Assembly (NCBI GenBank): GCA_003044455.1
Contig: POWY01000010.1
Coordinates: 1-64,000, forward strand
DNA from: Neisseria bergeri
GTDB lineage: Bacteria > Pseudomonadota > Gammaproteobacteria > Burkholderiales > Neisseriaceae
Direction of reading: 5' to 3'
Length of the DNA stretch: 64,000 nt
Part shown: positions 46,371 through 56,192 of the stretch, piece after piece
How the letters are laid out: the number at the start of each line of letters is the position of its first letter
How positions within the stretch are numbered: position 1 is the first letter of the stretch
Made by a program: the position numbers and the translations under genes
The notes under the pieces: generated by a model
Told to the model about the DNA's origin: nothing
The model's input: only the letters and a program-made list of their open reading frames with translations
Database searches by the model: none

Positions 46371-46955
46371 TTATTTCAGCAGGTTTTTTAAGGCAAGGCG
46401 CACGCCTTCGCCCACGTCCGTCCCCTTCGGAACGCCTTTGACCGCCGCTTTTGCTTCGCGTTCGCTGTAACCCAGCGCAAGCAGCGTGCTGACGATGTCT
46501 TCCGTTTCGTCGGCGGCGGGTGCGGCGGCAAACAGCCCGTCTGTTACCGTATGCGCGACCAGCTTGCCGCGCAGTTCCAAAACCATACGTTCGGCGGTTT
46601 TTTTGCCGATTCCCGGGGCGGAGGAGAGGCGTTTCACGTCTTCTTCGGCAACCGCCCGCGCCAGTTCGTCGGCAGTCATCGCCGACAAAATGCCCAAAGC
46701 CGTTTTCGCGCCGATGCCGCCGACCTTGATCAGTTGGCGGAAGGTCTTGCGTTCTTCCGCAGTGGCAAAACCAAATAAAAGATGTGCGTCTTCCCGAATG
46801 ATAAGCTGGGTAAACAGTTGTACGCTTTCACCCACGGGCGGCAGGTTGTAGAAGGTCTGCATCGATACGTCGGCCTCATAGCCGACACCGTTGACATCGA
46901 TGACGATTTGCGGAGGGTTTTTTTCAACCAGTTTGCCGGTCAGTCTGCTGATCAT
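46371..46955 (-). CDS. ruvA: Holliday junction DNA helicase subunit RuvA
   Basis: 194 residues from the ATG at 46955 (M-I-S-R-L-T-G-K-L). The OB-fold, helix-hairpin-helix pair (G-G-I-G-A-K-T-A-L and [11 protein letters not shown]) and C-terminal RuvB-binding domain ([11 protein letters not shown]) are complete. ruvB is not adjacent. Cytoplasmic. Confidence 0.96.
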   Translation of the reverse strand: MISRLTGKLVEKNPPQIVIDVNGVGYEADVSMQTFYNLPPVGESVQLFTQLIIREDAHLLFGFATAEERKTFRQLIKVGGIGAKTALGILSAMTADELARAVAEEDVKRLSSAPGIGKKTAERMVLELRGKLVAHTVTDGLFAAAPAADETEDIVSTLLALGYSEREAKAAVKGVPKGTDVGEGVRLALKNLLK

Positions 46956-46986
46956 GTGTGCCGAATCCTGAAGTGTCGGGTGCAAA

Positions 46987-47020
46987 ATGCCGTCTGAAAC
47001 CGGTTCGGGCTTCAGACGGC
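46987..47020. terminator. Inverted uptake-sequence pair between PepSY gene and ruvA
   Basis: GCCGTCTGAA and TTCAGACGGC with extended CC/GG pairing, 16 bases beyond the PepSY stop; it terminates that gene ahead of ruvA. Confidence 0.7.
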
Positions 47021-47036
47021 ACGGATTGTATCAAAT

Positions 47037-47363
47037 TCAGTCGTCGCGGCGGGAGGAAATCACGCGGCCGGTGCGGGCATCGACAACGACTTTGTATTCC
47101 TGTCCGTTTTTGACGATTTCGACATCATAGTGCGGACGGTCGTCGTCGTGTTCGAGATCGATGTCGGTGATTTTGCCGCCGACGCGTGCCAACGCTGCTT
47201 TTTCGGCTTGGGCGCGGCTGATGATTTTGTCTTGTTTGTTGTGTTGGTGTGCGGCGTGTCCGTGGTCGTCATCGCCATGTCCGTCGTGGTGGGCGAGCGC
47301 GGGTGCGGAAATGCCCAGCAGTGCGGTTGCGGCGGCGGTCAAGAGAAGGTGTTTGAAGTTCAT
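47037..47363 (-). CDS. Secreted His-rich PepSY-domain protein
   Basis: 108 residues. A Sec signal peptide ends A-L-A at about residue 24. A metal-binding-looking cluster follows (H-H-D-G-H-G-D-D-D-H-G-H, then A-A-H-Q-H), and a single PepSY domain spans about 50-105 (A-R-V-G-G-K-I-T-D-I-D-L, Y-K-V-V-V-D-A-R-T-G). PepSY proteins often inhibit peptidases or bind cofactors; the His/Asp cluster suggests binding of zinc, nickel or copper in the periplasm. Single gene. Confidence 0.85.
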   Translation of the reverse strand: MNFKHLLLTAAATALLGISAPALAHHDGHGDDDHGHAAHQHNKQDKIISRAQAEKAALARVGGKITDIDLEHDDDRPHYDVEIVKNGQEYKVVVDARTGRVISSRRDD

Positions 47364-47424
47364 ATTTTGCCCTTGTAAATCAGGGGTTGGAAAATGGGGA
47401 TATTAATAAGGTATCAAATAACCG

Positions 47425-48144
47425 TCAACCGGCGGTCAGTACCGCCCGAACCATACCGCGCGCCTGCGCTTCGGCCTCGGCGGCGCGTTCCTGCGAGGCA
47501 AACGGGCCCATTTTGACGACGTATTCGTAACGGTGTTTTTCAACCGAGAGGTTCGGGCTTGATGATGAAGCGGCGAAGTTTTGGGCGGCATGGTTCAGAT
47601 ATGCCTGTGCTTCGCGTTCCGTACCGAAGGATTTCAAGTCGATGAAGATGTCTTTGTTTTCGGCAGTCGGTGAGGATTTACCCGGGACAATCTGTTCGAT
47701 TTTGACATGTGCCGTACCTTGGCTGACAAAGCCCAATTGTTGGGCCGCCGCTTTGGATACGTCGATGATGCGGTTGCTGTGGAAGGGACCGCGGTCGTTG
47801 ATGCGGACGACGACGCTTTTCCCGTTACGGGTATTGGTTACGCGGACGTAGCTGGGAATGGGCAGTGTTTTGTGTGCGGCGGTGAAGGCGTTCATGTCGT
47901 ATCGTTCCCCGCCGGAAGTTTTGCGGCCGTGAAATCTGCCGCCATACCATGAGGCGTTGCCGGTTTGCGTGAACTCGGCGATTTGGTTTTTCGGCGTGTA
48001 GCGTTTTCCGGCGACTTTGTAGCTGCGGTTGGCGGAGGCGTGCAGTTTTTCTGCCTTGACCACTGCGTCGGCGGATGCCGTCTGAAGGGAATGTATGCCG
48101 AATGCGGCGGTGAGGAGGAAAAGGGTTTTTCGGGTTAAAGTCAA
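47425..48144 (-). CDS. rlpA: Septal ring lytic transglycosylase RlpA with SPOR domain
   Basis: 239 residues. N-terminal signal peptide without a lipobox, then the double-psi beta-barrel with G-N-A-S-W-Y-G-G-R-F-H-G-R-K-T-S-G-G-E and R-I-N-D-R-G-P-F, the RlpA catalytic signature including the Asp. A C-terminal SPOR domain (about 165-239) binds denuded glycan at the division site. Periplasmic. Confidence 0.9.
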   Translation of the reverse strand: MTLTRKTLFLLTAAFGIHSLQTASADAVVKAEKLHASANRSYKVAGKRYTPKNQIAEFTQTGNASWYGGRFHGRKTSGGERYDMNAFTAAHKTLPIPSYVRVTNTRNGKSVVVRINDRGPFHSNRIIDVSKAAAQQLGFVSQGTAHVKIEQIVPGKSSPTAENKDIFIDLKSFGTEREAQAYLNHAAQNFAASSSSPNLSVEKHRYEYVVKMGPFASQERAAEAEAQARGMVRAVLTAG

Positions 48145-48198
48145 AACGTGTTCCGTTCTTGAGTTGAAGACGAATGGGCATCATGCCCTACGGACACG

Positions 48199-48235
48199 TT
48201 CCGAACCGCCGCACGCTGCGGACGGCGGTTCGGAA
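48199..48235. terminator. Strong 13-bp hairpin between trmL and rlpA
   Basis: TTCCGAACCGCCG pairs perfectly with CGGCGGTTCGGAA around an 11-base loop. It is not built from uptake sequences. Without a T-tract it may be a terminator for trmL or a stabilising structure in the rlpA leader. Confidence 0.55.
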
Positions 48236-48272
48236 TGTATCCGAACGGTTTTCAGACGGCATGAACCTGCGT

Positions 48273-48737
48273 TCAAACGCCGCCTGCGTAACCGTGTTGC
48301 CGCCATGCTTCAAAGAGAATCACGGCGACGGTGTTGGAAAGGTTCATACTCCGGCTGCCGGGCTGCATGGGCAGGCGGATTTTTTGCGCGGCGGGCAGGC
48401 TGTCGAGAATGTCGGCAGGCAGTCCGCGCGTTTCCGGCCCGAACAATAAAACGTCGCCTTTTTGAAACGCGGTTTCATCGGGGCGCGCCGTGCCTTTGGT
48501 GGTCAGTGCGAAAATGCGCCTGCCTGCGAGTGCCTTGAGGCAGTCGTCGAAGTTTTCGTGCACCGTCAGGCTGGCGAACTCGTGGTAGTCGAGCCCGGCG
48601 CGTTTCATTTTGGCGGAATCCAATGGGAAGCCGAGCGGTTTGACAAGGTGCAAATCCGCGCCGGTATTGGCGCACAGGCGGATGATGTTGCCTGTGTTCG
48701 GGGGGATTTCCGGTTGGTATAAAACGATGGTAAACAT
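48273..48737 (-). CDS. trmL: tRNA (cytidine(34)-2'-O)-methyltransferase TrmL
   Basis: 154 residues from the ATG at 48737 ([17 protein letters not shown]). SPOUT knot motifs are [10 protein letters not shown] and [18 protein letters not shown]. It methylates the wobble ribose of two leucine tRNAs. Cytoplasmic homodimer. Confidence 0.94.
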   Translation of the reverse strand: MFTIVLYQPEIPPNTGNIIRLCANTGADLHLVKPLGFPLDSAKMKRAGLDYHEFASLTVHENFDDCLKALAGRRIFALTTKGTARPDETAFQKGDVLLFGPETRGLPADILDSLPAAQKIRLPMQPGSRSMNLSNTVAVILFEAWRQHGYAGGV

Positions 48738-48801
48738 AAATATCAATCACTTATAGGCGCGTAACCTTGCCACAAGGCGGATGGGGTGTCAAAAAATTTA
48801 G

Positions 48802-49527
48802 TTATTTTTTCATTGGCGTGCGTGCCAGCGTCCAGCAGCAGATTCGGTTCGCGCCCGATTTTTTCAGTGTCTTTGCCAATTCGTCCAGCGTCGCGCCGGT
48901 GGTAAAGACATCGTCGATTAACAGAATATTACAGTTTTCCGGTATCGGCGTGCGGATTTCAAAGGCATTTTTGATGTTTTTCAGTCGGTCGCTGCCTTTA
49001 AGCGTGCTTTGCGGCGGGCGGTGGTGTCGGAATACGGTGTGTCGGGGCAGTATCCGCCAGCCGTAGCGTTGTGCCAACAACCCGACGATGCTTTCACTTT
49101 GGTTGAAGCCGCGTTGCAACAGCCGCTCCCTGCTTAGCGGTACGGGCAGGACGAAATCGAAACATTCGTCTGCAAGCCGGTCGGGCGGATTCTGCATCAT
49201 CAGGTCTGCCAGCGGCTGCACCATGCCCAAATCAGCCAAGTGCTTCAGCGCGCGTATCATGTTGCTGACGGGCGGTTCGTAATGCAGCGATGCCCACATC
49301 CGGTCGAATGCGGGCGGTTTTCTTTGGCAAATGCCGCACGCTGATCCGCCTTGGATGTGTCTGAAACACAGGGGGCAGCTGTTTGCCGCGTCGGTGCGGT
49401 ATGCCGCCAAATCCGCCGCGCAGCCGGCGCAGATGCCGTCTGAAACGTCTGATGAATCGTGGCATAATACGCAGTGTCTGACTGCTGCCGCGTCTGCGAT
49501 GCGCCGCCAACAAGAGAGAAAATTCAT
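48802..49527 (-). CDS. comFC: ComF-family competence protein (phosphoribosyltransferase-like)
   Basis: About 241 residues from the ATG at 49527; an in-frame TTG at 49542 is an alternative. An N-terminal zinc-finger region has paired cysteines (C-V-L-C, C-A-G-C, C-P-L-C, C-G-I-C). A PRTase-like domain follows with [13 protein letters not shown]. The family is needed for natural transformation in other species, handling incoming single-stranded DNA. Its start codon overlaps that of the divergent bioH. Confidence 0.88.
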   Translation of the reverse strand: MNFLSCWRRIADAAAVRHCVLCHDSSDVSDGICAGCAADLAAYRTDAANSCPLCFRHIQGGSACGICQRKPPAFDRMWASLHYEPPVSNMIRALKHLADLGMVQPLADLMMQNPPDRLADECFDFVLPVPLSRERLLQRGFNQSESIVGLLAQRYGWRILPRHTVFRHHRPPQSTLKGSDRLKNIKNAFEIRTPIPENCNILLIDDVFTTGATLDELAKTLKKSGANRICCWTLARTPMKK

Positions 49528-50269
49528 GCCTGATGCCGTCAAAAAAGTTTACCTGATACACGGGTGGGGGGCGAACCGCCATGTGTTCGACGACCTGATG
49601 CCCCGTCTGCCTGCGGAATGGGCGGTGTGCGCACCCGATTTGCCCGGACACGGCGACGCGCCCTTTGTGCAACACTTCGATATTGAGGCAGCCGCCGACG
49701 CGGTTGCCGCACAAATCGATACGCCGGCCGACATTCTCGGCTGGTCGCTCGGCGGATTGGTTGCGCTGTATCTGGCGGCCCGCCATCCCGGAAAAGTCCG
49801 TTCGCTCTGCCTGACGGCGAGTTTCGCCCGACTGATGGCTGACGAAGACTATCCCGAAGGGCTTGCCGCGCCTGCACTGGGCAAAATGGTCGGTGCGTTC
49901 CGTTTGGATTATGCCAAACATATCAAACAGTTTCTACAACTCCAGCTTCTGCACACGCCTGATGCCGCCGAAATCATCGGCAGAATCCTGCCCGATTTGG
50001 CACAGTGCGGCACGCCTCAAGCCTTACAGGAAGCTTTGAACGCGGCGGAAAGGGCGGATGCGCGGCATTTGTTGGACAAGATAGATGTTCCGGTACTGCT
50101 GGTGTTCGGCGGCAAAGACGCGATTACGCCGCCGCGCATGGGTGAATATCTGCACCGCCGTTTGAAGGGCAGCAGGTTGGTTGTGATGGAAAAGGCGGCG
50201 CATGCGCCGTTTTTGAGCCACGCGGAAGCGTTTGCCGCGCTGTACCGCGACTTTGTTGAAGGGGTTTGA
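49526..50269 (+). CDS. bioH: Pimeloyl-[ACP] methyl ester carboxylesterase BioH
   Basis: 247 residues from the ATG at 49526, with GAGAGA upstream; longer frames run through comFC. Alpha/beta hydrolase with H-G-W-G-A-N, nucleophile G-W-S-L-G-G, Asp in [10 protein letters not shown] and His in A-A-H-A-P-F. It frees pimeloyl-ACP from its methyl ester in biotin synthesis. bioC follows after one base, confirming the call. Confidence 0.93.
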   Translation: MPDAVKKVYLIHGWGANRHVFDDLMPRLPAEWAVCAPDLPGHGDAPFVQHFDIEAAADAVAAQIDTPADILGWSLGGLVALYLAARHPGKVRSLCLTASFARLMADEDYPEGLAAPALGKMVGAFRLDYAKHIKQFLQLQLLHTPDAAEIIGRILPDLAQCGTPQALQEALNAAERADARHLLDKIDVPVLLVFGGKDAITPPRMGEYLHRRLKGSRLVVMEKAAHAPFLSHAEAFAALYRDFVEGV

Positions 50270-50270
50270 G

Positions 50271-51104
50271 ATGAACCATCAGGACGCACGCTGGCAGGTT
50301 CACCGCCATCTTGCCGAACATGCCGACCAACGGCTGACACTCGTCCGCAACGCGCCCAAGCATATCCTGCTTGCCGGGGCGGATGCGGACATCAGCCGCA
50401 GCCTGCTGGCGAAACGCTATCCGCAGGCGGTATTTGAAGAATACGATTCCCGTGCGGATTTTTTGGCGGCGGCTGCCGCCGCCCGCAAAGGCGGTTTTTG
50501 GCAAAGGTTTACGGGTAAGGGCGTGGTGCAACACTGCCAATCCCCGACCGCGCCGCTGCCTGAAGCGTGTGCCGATATGTTGTGGTCGAATCTCGGACTG
50601 TTGGCGGCGGAACAAATCCTTCCCGTGCTGCAAAATTGGGCGCGCGCGCTGAAGACGGACGGACTGCTGTTTTTCACCTGCTTCGGGCGAGATACCTTGG
50701 CGGAACTGAAATGCCGTCTGAAAGAAAACGGTATTGAGAGCCGCAGCGCGCTTTTCCCCGATATGCATGACTTGGGCGATATGCTTGCTGAAAACGGCTT
50801 TTACGACCCCGTTACCGATACGGCGAAGCTGGTGTTGGATTACAAAAAGGCGGAAACGTTTTGGGCGGATATGGACACGCTGGGCATCTGGCGGGCAATG
50901 GCGTGGAACGATGAAAACGCCGCGCGTTCGTGTGTCGGGACAATATTTGAACGGGAAGGTGGTTTGAGTATTACGCTGGAAACAGTGTACGGACACGCCG
51001 TGAAAAAACTGATGCTGCCGCAAGGGGAGAACGTGGTGCAGTTTTTTCCGAAGAATGGCTTAACTAATCCATCAGTAAAAGAAGGGATAAGGGTAAATAA
51101 ATGA
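50271..51104 (+). CDS. bioC: Malonyl-[ACP] O-methyltransferase BioC
   Basis: 277 residues from the ATG at 50271. A divergent class I methyltransferase: I-L-L-A-G-A-D-A-D is motif I, and C-A-D-M-L-W-S-N-L-G-L-L and L-L-F-F-T-C-F-G are typical of BioC. It methylates malonyl-ACP to start pimelate synthesis. It forms an operon with bioH; its stop overlaps the next gene by four bases. Confidence 0.9.
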   Translation: MNHQDARWQVHRHLAEHADQRLTLVRNAPKHILLAGADADISRSLLAKRYPQAVFEEYDSRADFLAAAAAARKGGFWQRFTGKGVVQHCQSPTAPLPEACADMLWSNLGLLAAEQILPVLQNWARALKTDGLLFFTCFGRDTLAELKCRLKENGIESRSALFPDMHDLGDMLAENGFYDPVTDTAKLVLDYKKAETFWADMDTLGIWRAMAWNDENAARSCVGTIFEREGGLSITLETVYGHAVKKLMLPQGENVVQFFPKNGLTNPSVKEGIRVNK

Positions 51105-51526
51105 ATGAGTTAAATGGAAGGATTTTATCAGTAAAGGGGCTTTTCTTCATATATGACGAAACGGATCTTGATATTGATGTCCAACGTCCCGATGAAATAC
51201 AGTTTGATTTGGAAGGGATCCCTGTTTTATTTAAGTGTAATGGCAGCGAACCGAATCTGTCTTATGAAATCAACAAGGAAGCTGAAAACGTATCTTTAGG
51301 TAGTTATGGAGAGCTTAAAATATTCGATTTAACCGATTTTGATTTTTTTGGTTTCCTTAAAGATGAAGACCTATTGGAAATGAGAAAACTATATCTTGAT
51401 GATGATGAAATCGGGTTTCGGCTAATTTTTTCCCAATCAGTGTTGAATATGATTAATTGGGGAGATGAATTTTTTTTGTTTAAAAACTTACCCGAATTTT
51501 TAATAAATGAAAATCTCCATGAATAA
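51101..51526 (+). CDS. Hypothetical acidic protein after bioC
   Basis: 141 residues, starting within the bioC stop (ATGA), so probably co-translated. It is very rich in Asp, Glu, Phe and Leu, has no signal or membrane segment, and no family is recognised. The DNA is more AT-rich than bioC and includes a run of eight T (51470-51477). It may be an immunity- or cargo-like gene, but there is no direct evidence. Confidence 0.65.
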   Translation: MNELNGRILSVKGLFFIYDETDLDIDVQRPDEIQFDLEGIPVLFKCNGSEPNLSYEINKEAENVSLGSYGELKIFDLTDFDFFGFLKDEDLLEMRKLYLDDDEIGFRLIFSQSVLNMINWGDEFFLFKNLPEFLINENLHE

Positions 51527-51562
51527 AAATTTAGGGGCTGTACTAGATAAGATGATGTGCAG

Positions 51563-51609
51563 ATGCCGTCTGAAGCCGTCTGAAGCCGTTTCCAGGTTTC
51601 AGACGGCAT
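51563..51609 (+). terminator. Tandem plus inverted uptake sequences
   Basis: Two uptake sequences in direct tandem followed by one inverted copy form a hairpin with two alternative left arms. It ends the bioH-bioC-hypothetical transcript. Confidence 0.7.
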
Positions 51610-51646
51610 ATGTCTGTGAAAACCGATAGAAATAAAGGAAATGCCG

Positions 51647-53143
51647 ATGTATGCCGATGCCGGAGACGTATATTGCGTCTATAACATCAGACTGAAGCAG
51701 TACACTGCCTGCCAGGTTACCCGAGTTGAAGAACATGGTGGCAAAAAAACACATGCAACCCTGCTGGCTTTGGACTGGCAGGGCAACAAACCGCTTGGGG
51801 CGGCGGAGCTGGCGGATTTGAAACCGCTTTACAAAGACTTTATGTATTGGGAACGCGGTCTGCACATGTATAAGGCAAGTGCTGTCGTGCCAACGGGATA
51901 TGTACGGGTTGGGAATACCGCGCCGCTGGTCGGCGAAGACACGCAGCGGTATGCCTCTTTTTGGGGCGACGGCTACGACGTGTACCGTCAGTTGAGATGG
52001 CAGCAGATACCCGAAAAACAGAGAAAGGCATTCAAAAAAGCCGCCAAAAGCAAAAAGACCGTGATGTTTGCCGGACGGGAATACGGCATATCCAAACAGA
52101 ATTTGAGCGATGTTTGGGATGATTTTGAAGACGCGATGGAACTGAAGACGTTTCCCTGCCTGTCTTCGCTGTTTCTGACCAAATGGCATAAAAATCTATA
52201 TGAATATCTGGAGGAATATCCGTTTATCACCCGATTGTGTCTGGAAAACCACGGTCAGACCGTGCTGGATTTCAGCAATACGCGCATAACCGACCTTTCT
52301 GTCGATATGACCGGCGTGGAATCGCTTTATCTGAACGAAGGCTTGGACAGCCTGAACCTGAAAGGCGAAATCAAGGAAAACTGCAAGGTCTATACCGCCG
52401 AAAAGGGCGCGGGTCTGATTTTGGAAGTGGGCAAAAGCGTTCCCAAAGTGCGGGGTTTGGAAAACCTGACCGCCGTCAACGTCATGGGCATTGCCGATTT
52501 CGATATGCAAAACCTGTCGGAAACGTATCCCAAGCTCAAAACCATACGGCTGTGGGGCAAACCGGGCAATATCGCCAATTTTTCCGCCGTATCGGGATTT
52601 GAGGATTTGGAAGTGTTCACTACCGTAGATTTGTTCGGTTTCGGCGCGGACGACATCCCGCATCCCAACCGGCTGCCGAAGCTGCACAGGCTGTGGATGA
52701 GCAGCCTGCCCGAAGAGGCAGCGAAGGCAGTGAAGAAACTTTATAAGAAACGGAAGGAAGACGGTCTAGACCTGTGGATAGAAAAAGCCCGAAAACCCGA
52801 ATGGCTGGCGCAAAATTTCGACAACCCCTTCCGCGATTGGGACGGCGCGGAGCATATCCCGAAAAGCCAAGCCAAAAAAGCGGCGGAGCTGTACCGGAAA
52901 ACCCGTGCCGGCGTGGTCAAACTGCTCGGCAATCCGCCTGAAAATATAGGAGAGGAGCTGGCAGAGGCGGTCAAAGCCTATACCGGAGGTTTCAACAAAA
53001 TGGACAAAAAACTCTTTATCGACACGGTAGAACGGGAAGATATTGCCGAGGCGTTGGAAACGATATTGAACCTGATACCGGAGGGATTTTGTACTGACAA
53101 GGAAAAACTGTTTGAAATATTTGATAAAAACAGGAATTTTTAA
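51647..53143 (+). CDS. Leucine-rich-repeat-like hypothetical protein
   Basis: 498 residues from the ATG at 51647, seven bases after AAAGGA (an ATG at 51641 is too close). The N-terminal 120 residues are a beta-rich domain beginning Y-A-D-A-G-D-V-Y-C-V-Y. The middle (about 180-350) has irregular leucine-rich repeats such as L-F-L-T-K-W, V-L-D-F-S-N-T-R-I, V-E-S-L-Y-L-N-E-G-L and L-K-T-I-R-L-W-G. The C-terminal 120 residues are helical and charged. There is no signal peptide, so it is predicted to be cytoplasmic. Function unknown. Confidence 0.75.
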   Translation: MYADAGDVYCVYNIRLKQYTACQVTRVEEHGGKKTHATLLALDWQGNKPLGAAELADLKPLYKDFMYWERGLHMYKASAVVPTGYVRVGNTAPLVGEDTQRYASFWGDGYDVYRQLRWQQIPEKQRKAFKKAAKSKKTVMFAGREYGISKQNLSDVWDDFEDAMELKTFPCLSSLFLTKWHKNLYEYLEEYPFITRLCLENHGQTVLDFSNTRITDLSVDMTGVESLYLNEGLDSLNLKGEIKENCKVYTAEKGAGLILEVGKSVPKVRGLENLTAVNVMGIADFDMQNLSETYPKLKTIRLWGKPGNIANFSAVSGFEDLEVFTTVDLFGFGADDIPHPNRLPKLHRLWMSSLPEEAAKAVKKLYKKRKEDGLDLWIEKARKPEWLAQNFDNPFRDWDGAEHIPKSQAKKAAELYRKTRAGVVKLLGNPPENIGEELAEAVKAYTGGFNKMDKKLFIDTVEREDIAEALETILNLIPEGFCTDKEKLFEIFDKNRNF

Positions 53144-53152
53144 ATAGAGGCA

Positions 53153-53185
53153 ATGCCGTCTGAAACGGAAGCGTTCAGACGGCAT
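53153..53185 (+). terminator. Terminator of the LRR-like gene
   Basis: An inverted uptake-sequence pair followed by TTTTAT, ten bases after the stop codon. Confidence 0.8.
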
Positions 53186-53225
53186 TTTATCTGGCGTGGT
53201 ATTTCGTGCCTGCATTGTACAATGC

Positions 53226-53256
53226 AACACAGGTTATTGATGTAACCTGTGTTTTT
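53226..53256 (+). terminator. Intrinsic-terminator-like hairpin ahead of the Gln-rich gene
   Basis: AACACAGGTTA and TAACCTGTGTT pair perfectly around a four-base loop and are followed by TTTCTTTTT. It lies only 30 bases before the next start codon, leaving no room for a promoter after it, so it may work as an attenuator. Confidence 0.5.
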
Positions 53257-53285
53257 CTTTTTGCAGACAAGATTTGGAGAGAGTG

Positions 53286-53813
53286 ATGTTGAAAAAGGAG
53301 ATGATAACCGCAGGCATTTTAGGATGGATGGTCTGCAGCAGTTCCGGTTATACCGCAACAATCAGACATGAGAAGAAGATTCCAAGGCAGCAACATTTGA
53401 AGACAGTAAAACAAGTTAGGATAAATAAAGAAGAAACAGCACGGCAAGCATTCTATGCTGAACTGCAAGCCGATATGCTGCGACAACAGCTTTTAAAGCA
53501 ACAACAGGAGTATTTTGCACAACAGCAGGAAGAGCAGCAACGAAGGTATCAAGCTGAATTGCAGATACTTGAACAGCAGCGTCTTGAACGTGAAAGTCAA
53601 GAAAGGCAACAGGCGTGGATAAATTTAGGTAATACTATCCAACAGTCTGCCAACAGTTTGGCAAATACTTTTAGAGATAATGCGGTAATGATGAATAATA
53701 TGAGCAATCAAATGATGATAAACAATCAGCAGATGATGCAGAATTGGGCTCCGAATCGTGGAGGTTCGGTAAATTGTTATAATTTGGGCAGTATTACGCG
53801 CTGTAATTATTGA
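53286..53813 (+). CDS. Exported Gln-rich coiled-coil protein of unknown function
   Basis: 175 residues from the ATG at 53286 with GGAGAG upstream. A hydrophobic N terminus (about 8-25) ends near C-S-S-S and looks like a signal peptide or lipoprotein signal. A long charged and Gln-rich helix at 55-125 ([18 protein letters not shown]) is predicted to be coiled coil, followed by a Met/Asn-rich tail with a Cys pair at the end. No family is recognised. Its last 20 bases overlap the end of convergent recQ. Confidence 0.65.
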   Translation: MLKKEMITAGILGWMVCSSSGYTATIRHEKKIPRQQHLKTVKQVRINKEETARQAFYAELQADMLRQQLLKQQQEYFAQQQEEQQRRYQAELQILEQQRLERESQERQQAWINLGNTIQQSANSLANTFRDNAVMMNNMSNQMMINNQQMMQNWAPNRGGSVNCYNLGSITRCNY

Positions 53814-56130
53814 CTGGAAAATCATCTGAAACGGCATTCCGTTCCAACACCGCCAACACCGCCGCACCGTAACGTGCGGCTTTTTCTTCGCCCACGCCAT
53901 ATACGGCGGCAAGCTCCGCCAAACCTTCCGGCTGTTTGGCGGCAATGGCGCGCAGGGCGGCTTTGCTGAGAATGCGGTAGGGTTCGGACTGTTCGTGTTT
54001 TGCCGTTTCGTTGCACCATTGAATCAGGGCGCGCATCAGGCGGCGTTTGCGTTTGGCGGTTTCATCGATGCCGTCTGAAAACGGACGGCAGACGGCGAGG
54101 ATGTCCCGTCCGTATTTGGCGGCGCGTACGCTGCCCAAGCCGTGCACGCCTTCGAGGTCGGTTTCGGTTTCGGGCGTGACGGCAAGCATATCGGCAAGGC
54201 TTTCGTCGGAGAGGACGGCATGCAGGGCGCAGTTTTCCGCCCTTGCCTGTTCATACCGCCAGGCTTCGAGTTTTTGACGCAGTTGTTGTTCGCGTTCGGT
54301 TTGCGGACGGATGACCGCGTCGCGGCCAAAGTCGGCGGCGTTGCGGCAGACTTCGAGGATGCCGTGTCCGAAACGTTCGGTTTTGGCTTCGCCCAAGCCG
54401 TAGATGTCGTGCAGACCGTTGAGGTCTTGCGGCATTTTTTCGACAAGGTCGCGCAGGGTTTTGTCGCCGAAAATCATATAGGCGGGGATGCCTTCGGCTT
54501 CTGCCTGTTTCATACGCCAAACGCGCAATGCCTGCCACAGGCGTTCTTCGCGTTCGGTACGCAGCCAGTTGTCTTTGAGGGTGCGGACGGCGGGCTTGTC
54601 GCGCTTGAGCGGACGCAGCATCACTTCGGTTTCTCCTTTGAGGACTTTTTTGGCAGCTTCGGTCAGTTGCAATGCCTGATATCGGGCAATGTTGACGGTG
54701 AGGTAGCCGAGGCTGATGCACTGGCGGATGACGCTGCGCCATTCTTTGTCGGACAACTCCGTACCGATGCCGAAGGTGGACAGTTGTTCGTGCCGGTTGC
54801 CGCGTATCCAATCGTCGCTTTTGCCGCGCAAAAGGTTGGTGATGTAACCGGCGGCAAAACGTTGTCCGGCGCGGTACACGCAGCTGAGTAATTTTTGCAC
54901 CAACACCGTGCCGTCAAACCGCACAGGCGGATGCAGGCAGTTGTCGCAATGGCCGCAGGGTTCGGATTCTTCGCCGAAATGTTTGAGCAGCAGTACGCGG
55001 CGGCAGGCGGCGGTTTCGCAGACGGCAAGCATGGCATCGAGTTTTTGCATTTCGATTTGCTTTTGCACCTCGTCGCTGTTGCCCTCGGCAATCCGTTCGC
55101 GCAGCAACACCCAATCGTTCAAACCGTAACACAGCCAGCTCACGGCTGGCAGCCCGTCCCGGCCGGCGCGCCCCGATTCCTGATAGAAATGTTCGACACT
55201 CTGGGGCATATCGAGATGGGCGACAAAGCGCACGTCGGGTTTGTCTATGCCCATGCCGAACGCCACGGTCGCCACCACAATAATATTGTCTTCATGCGTA
55301 AATCGGCGTTGGTTTTCCTCGCGCACGTCCATGCTCAAACCGGCATGATACGGAATCGCCTCCAAGCCGTTTTCACACAAAAACTGCGCCACATCTTCCA
55401 CCTTTTTGCGGCTTAGACAATACACAATGCCGCTTTGCCCATGCATCTGCTTGCGGATGAAATCCAGCAATTGTTTTTTACCATTATTTTTTTCGATAAC
55501 CTGATAATAAATATTCGGGCGGTCAAAGCTGGAGACAAATTCGGGCGCATTGTCCAAGTGCAGATAATGCTTGATGTCGGCGCGCGTGGCCGCATCGGCG
55601 GTAGCAGTCAGGGCGATGCGCGGGACGTTCGGATAGCGTTTGGCAAGCATGCCGAGCTGTTGATATTCGGGGCGGAAATCGTGTCCCCATTGGCTGACGC
55701 AATGCGCCTCATCAATGGCAAACAGGCTGACGGTTTGTTGGTCGAGAAAACGCAAAAAGCGGTCGGTAACCAAGCGTTCCGGCGCGACATAAAGCAGTTT
55801 CAGACGGCCTTGGGCAAGCTTGTCGGCAATCTCGCGCGCTTCGTCTGCCGATGTGCCGCTGTTGACTGCCGCCGCTTCAATCCCGGCCACATGCAGGCTG
55901 GCCACTTGGTCGTTCATCAACGCAATCAGCGGCGATACGACAACCGCCACGCCTTCGCGCATCAGTGCGGGAATCTGGTAACACAAAGACTTGCCGCCGC
56001 CCGTCGGCATCAGCACCGTCAAACTCCTGCCGCCTGCCAAAGCATTGACGATAGCCTCCTGCCTGCCGCGAAATTCGGGATAACCGAATACTTCGTGCAA
56101 AATCTGTTTGGCGGTGGGTCGGTGCGTCAT
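53794..56130 (-). CDS. recQ: ATP-dependent DNA helicase RecQ with three HRDC domains
   Basis: 778 residues, longer than E. coli RecQ. Walker [26 protein letters not shown] and the aromatic loop lead into a zinc site (C-R-R-V...C-G-H-C-D-N-C) and winged helix. Three HRDC domains follow at about 530-605, 625-690 and 700-770, the neisserial arrangement. In Neisseria RecQ takes part in pilin antigenic variation and repair. It overlaps the convergent Gln-rich gene by 20 bases. Confidence 0.96.
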   Translation of the reverse strand: MTHRPTAKQILHEVFGYPEFRGRQEAIVNALAGGRSLTVLMPTGGGKSLCYQIPALMREGVAVVVSPLIALMNDQVASLHVAGIEAAAVNSGTSADEAREIADKLAQGRLKLLYVAPERLVTDRFLRFLDQQTVSLFAIDEAHCVSQWGHDFRPEYQQLGMLAKRYPNVPRIALTATADAATRADIKHYLHLDNAPEFVSSFDRPNIYYQVIEKNNGKKQLLDFIRKQMHGQSGIVYCLSRKKVEDVAQFLCENGLEAIPYHAGLSMDVREENQRRFTHEDNIIVVATVAFGMGIDKPDVRFVAHLDMPQSVEHFYQESGRAGRDGLPAVSWLCYGLNDWVLLRERIAEGNSDEVQKQIEMQKLDAMLAVCETAACRRVLLLKHFGEESEPCGHCDNCLHPPVRFDGTVLVQKLLSCVYRAGQRFAAGYITNLLRGKSDDWIRGNRHEQLSTFGIGTELSDKEWRSVIRQCISLGYLTVNIARYQALQLTEAAKKVLKGETEVMLRPLKRDKPAVRTLKDNWLRTEREERLWQALRVWRMKQAEAEGIPAYMIFGDKTLRDLVEKMPQDLNGLHDIYGLGEAKTERFGHGILEVCRNAADFGRDAVIRPQTEREQQLRQKLEAWRYEQARAENCALHAVLSDESLADMLAVTPETETDLEGVHGLGSVRAAKYGRDILAVCRPFSDGIDETAKRKRRLMRALIQWCNETAKHEQSEPYRILSKAALRAIAAKQPEGLAELAAVYGVGEEKAARYGAAVLAVLERNAVSDDFPVNNYSA

Positions 56131-56192
56131 TGTTCCGTGTCCGGTAAAGGGTGTTGGTCGGTCGGCGGCAATATGCCGTCTGAAATCGGGAT

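Noticed and set aside
51470-51477. Run of eight T in the gene after bioC as a phase-variation switch
   Set aside because: The frame is intact, and poly-T tracts of this length are not the usual neisserial switch; kept only as a note.
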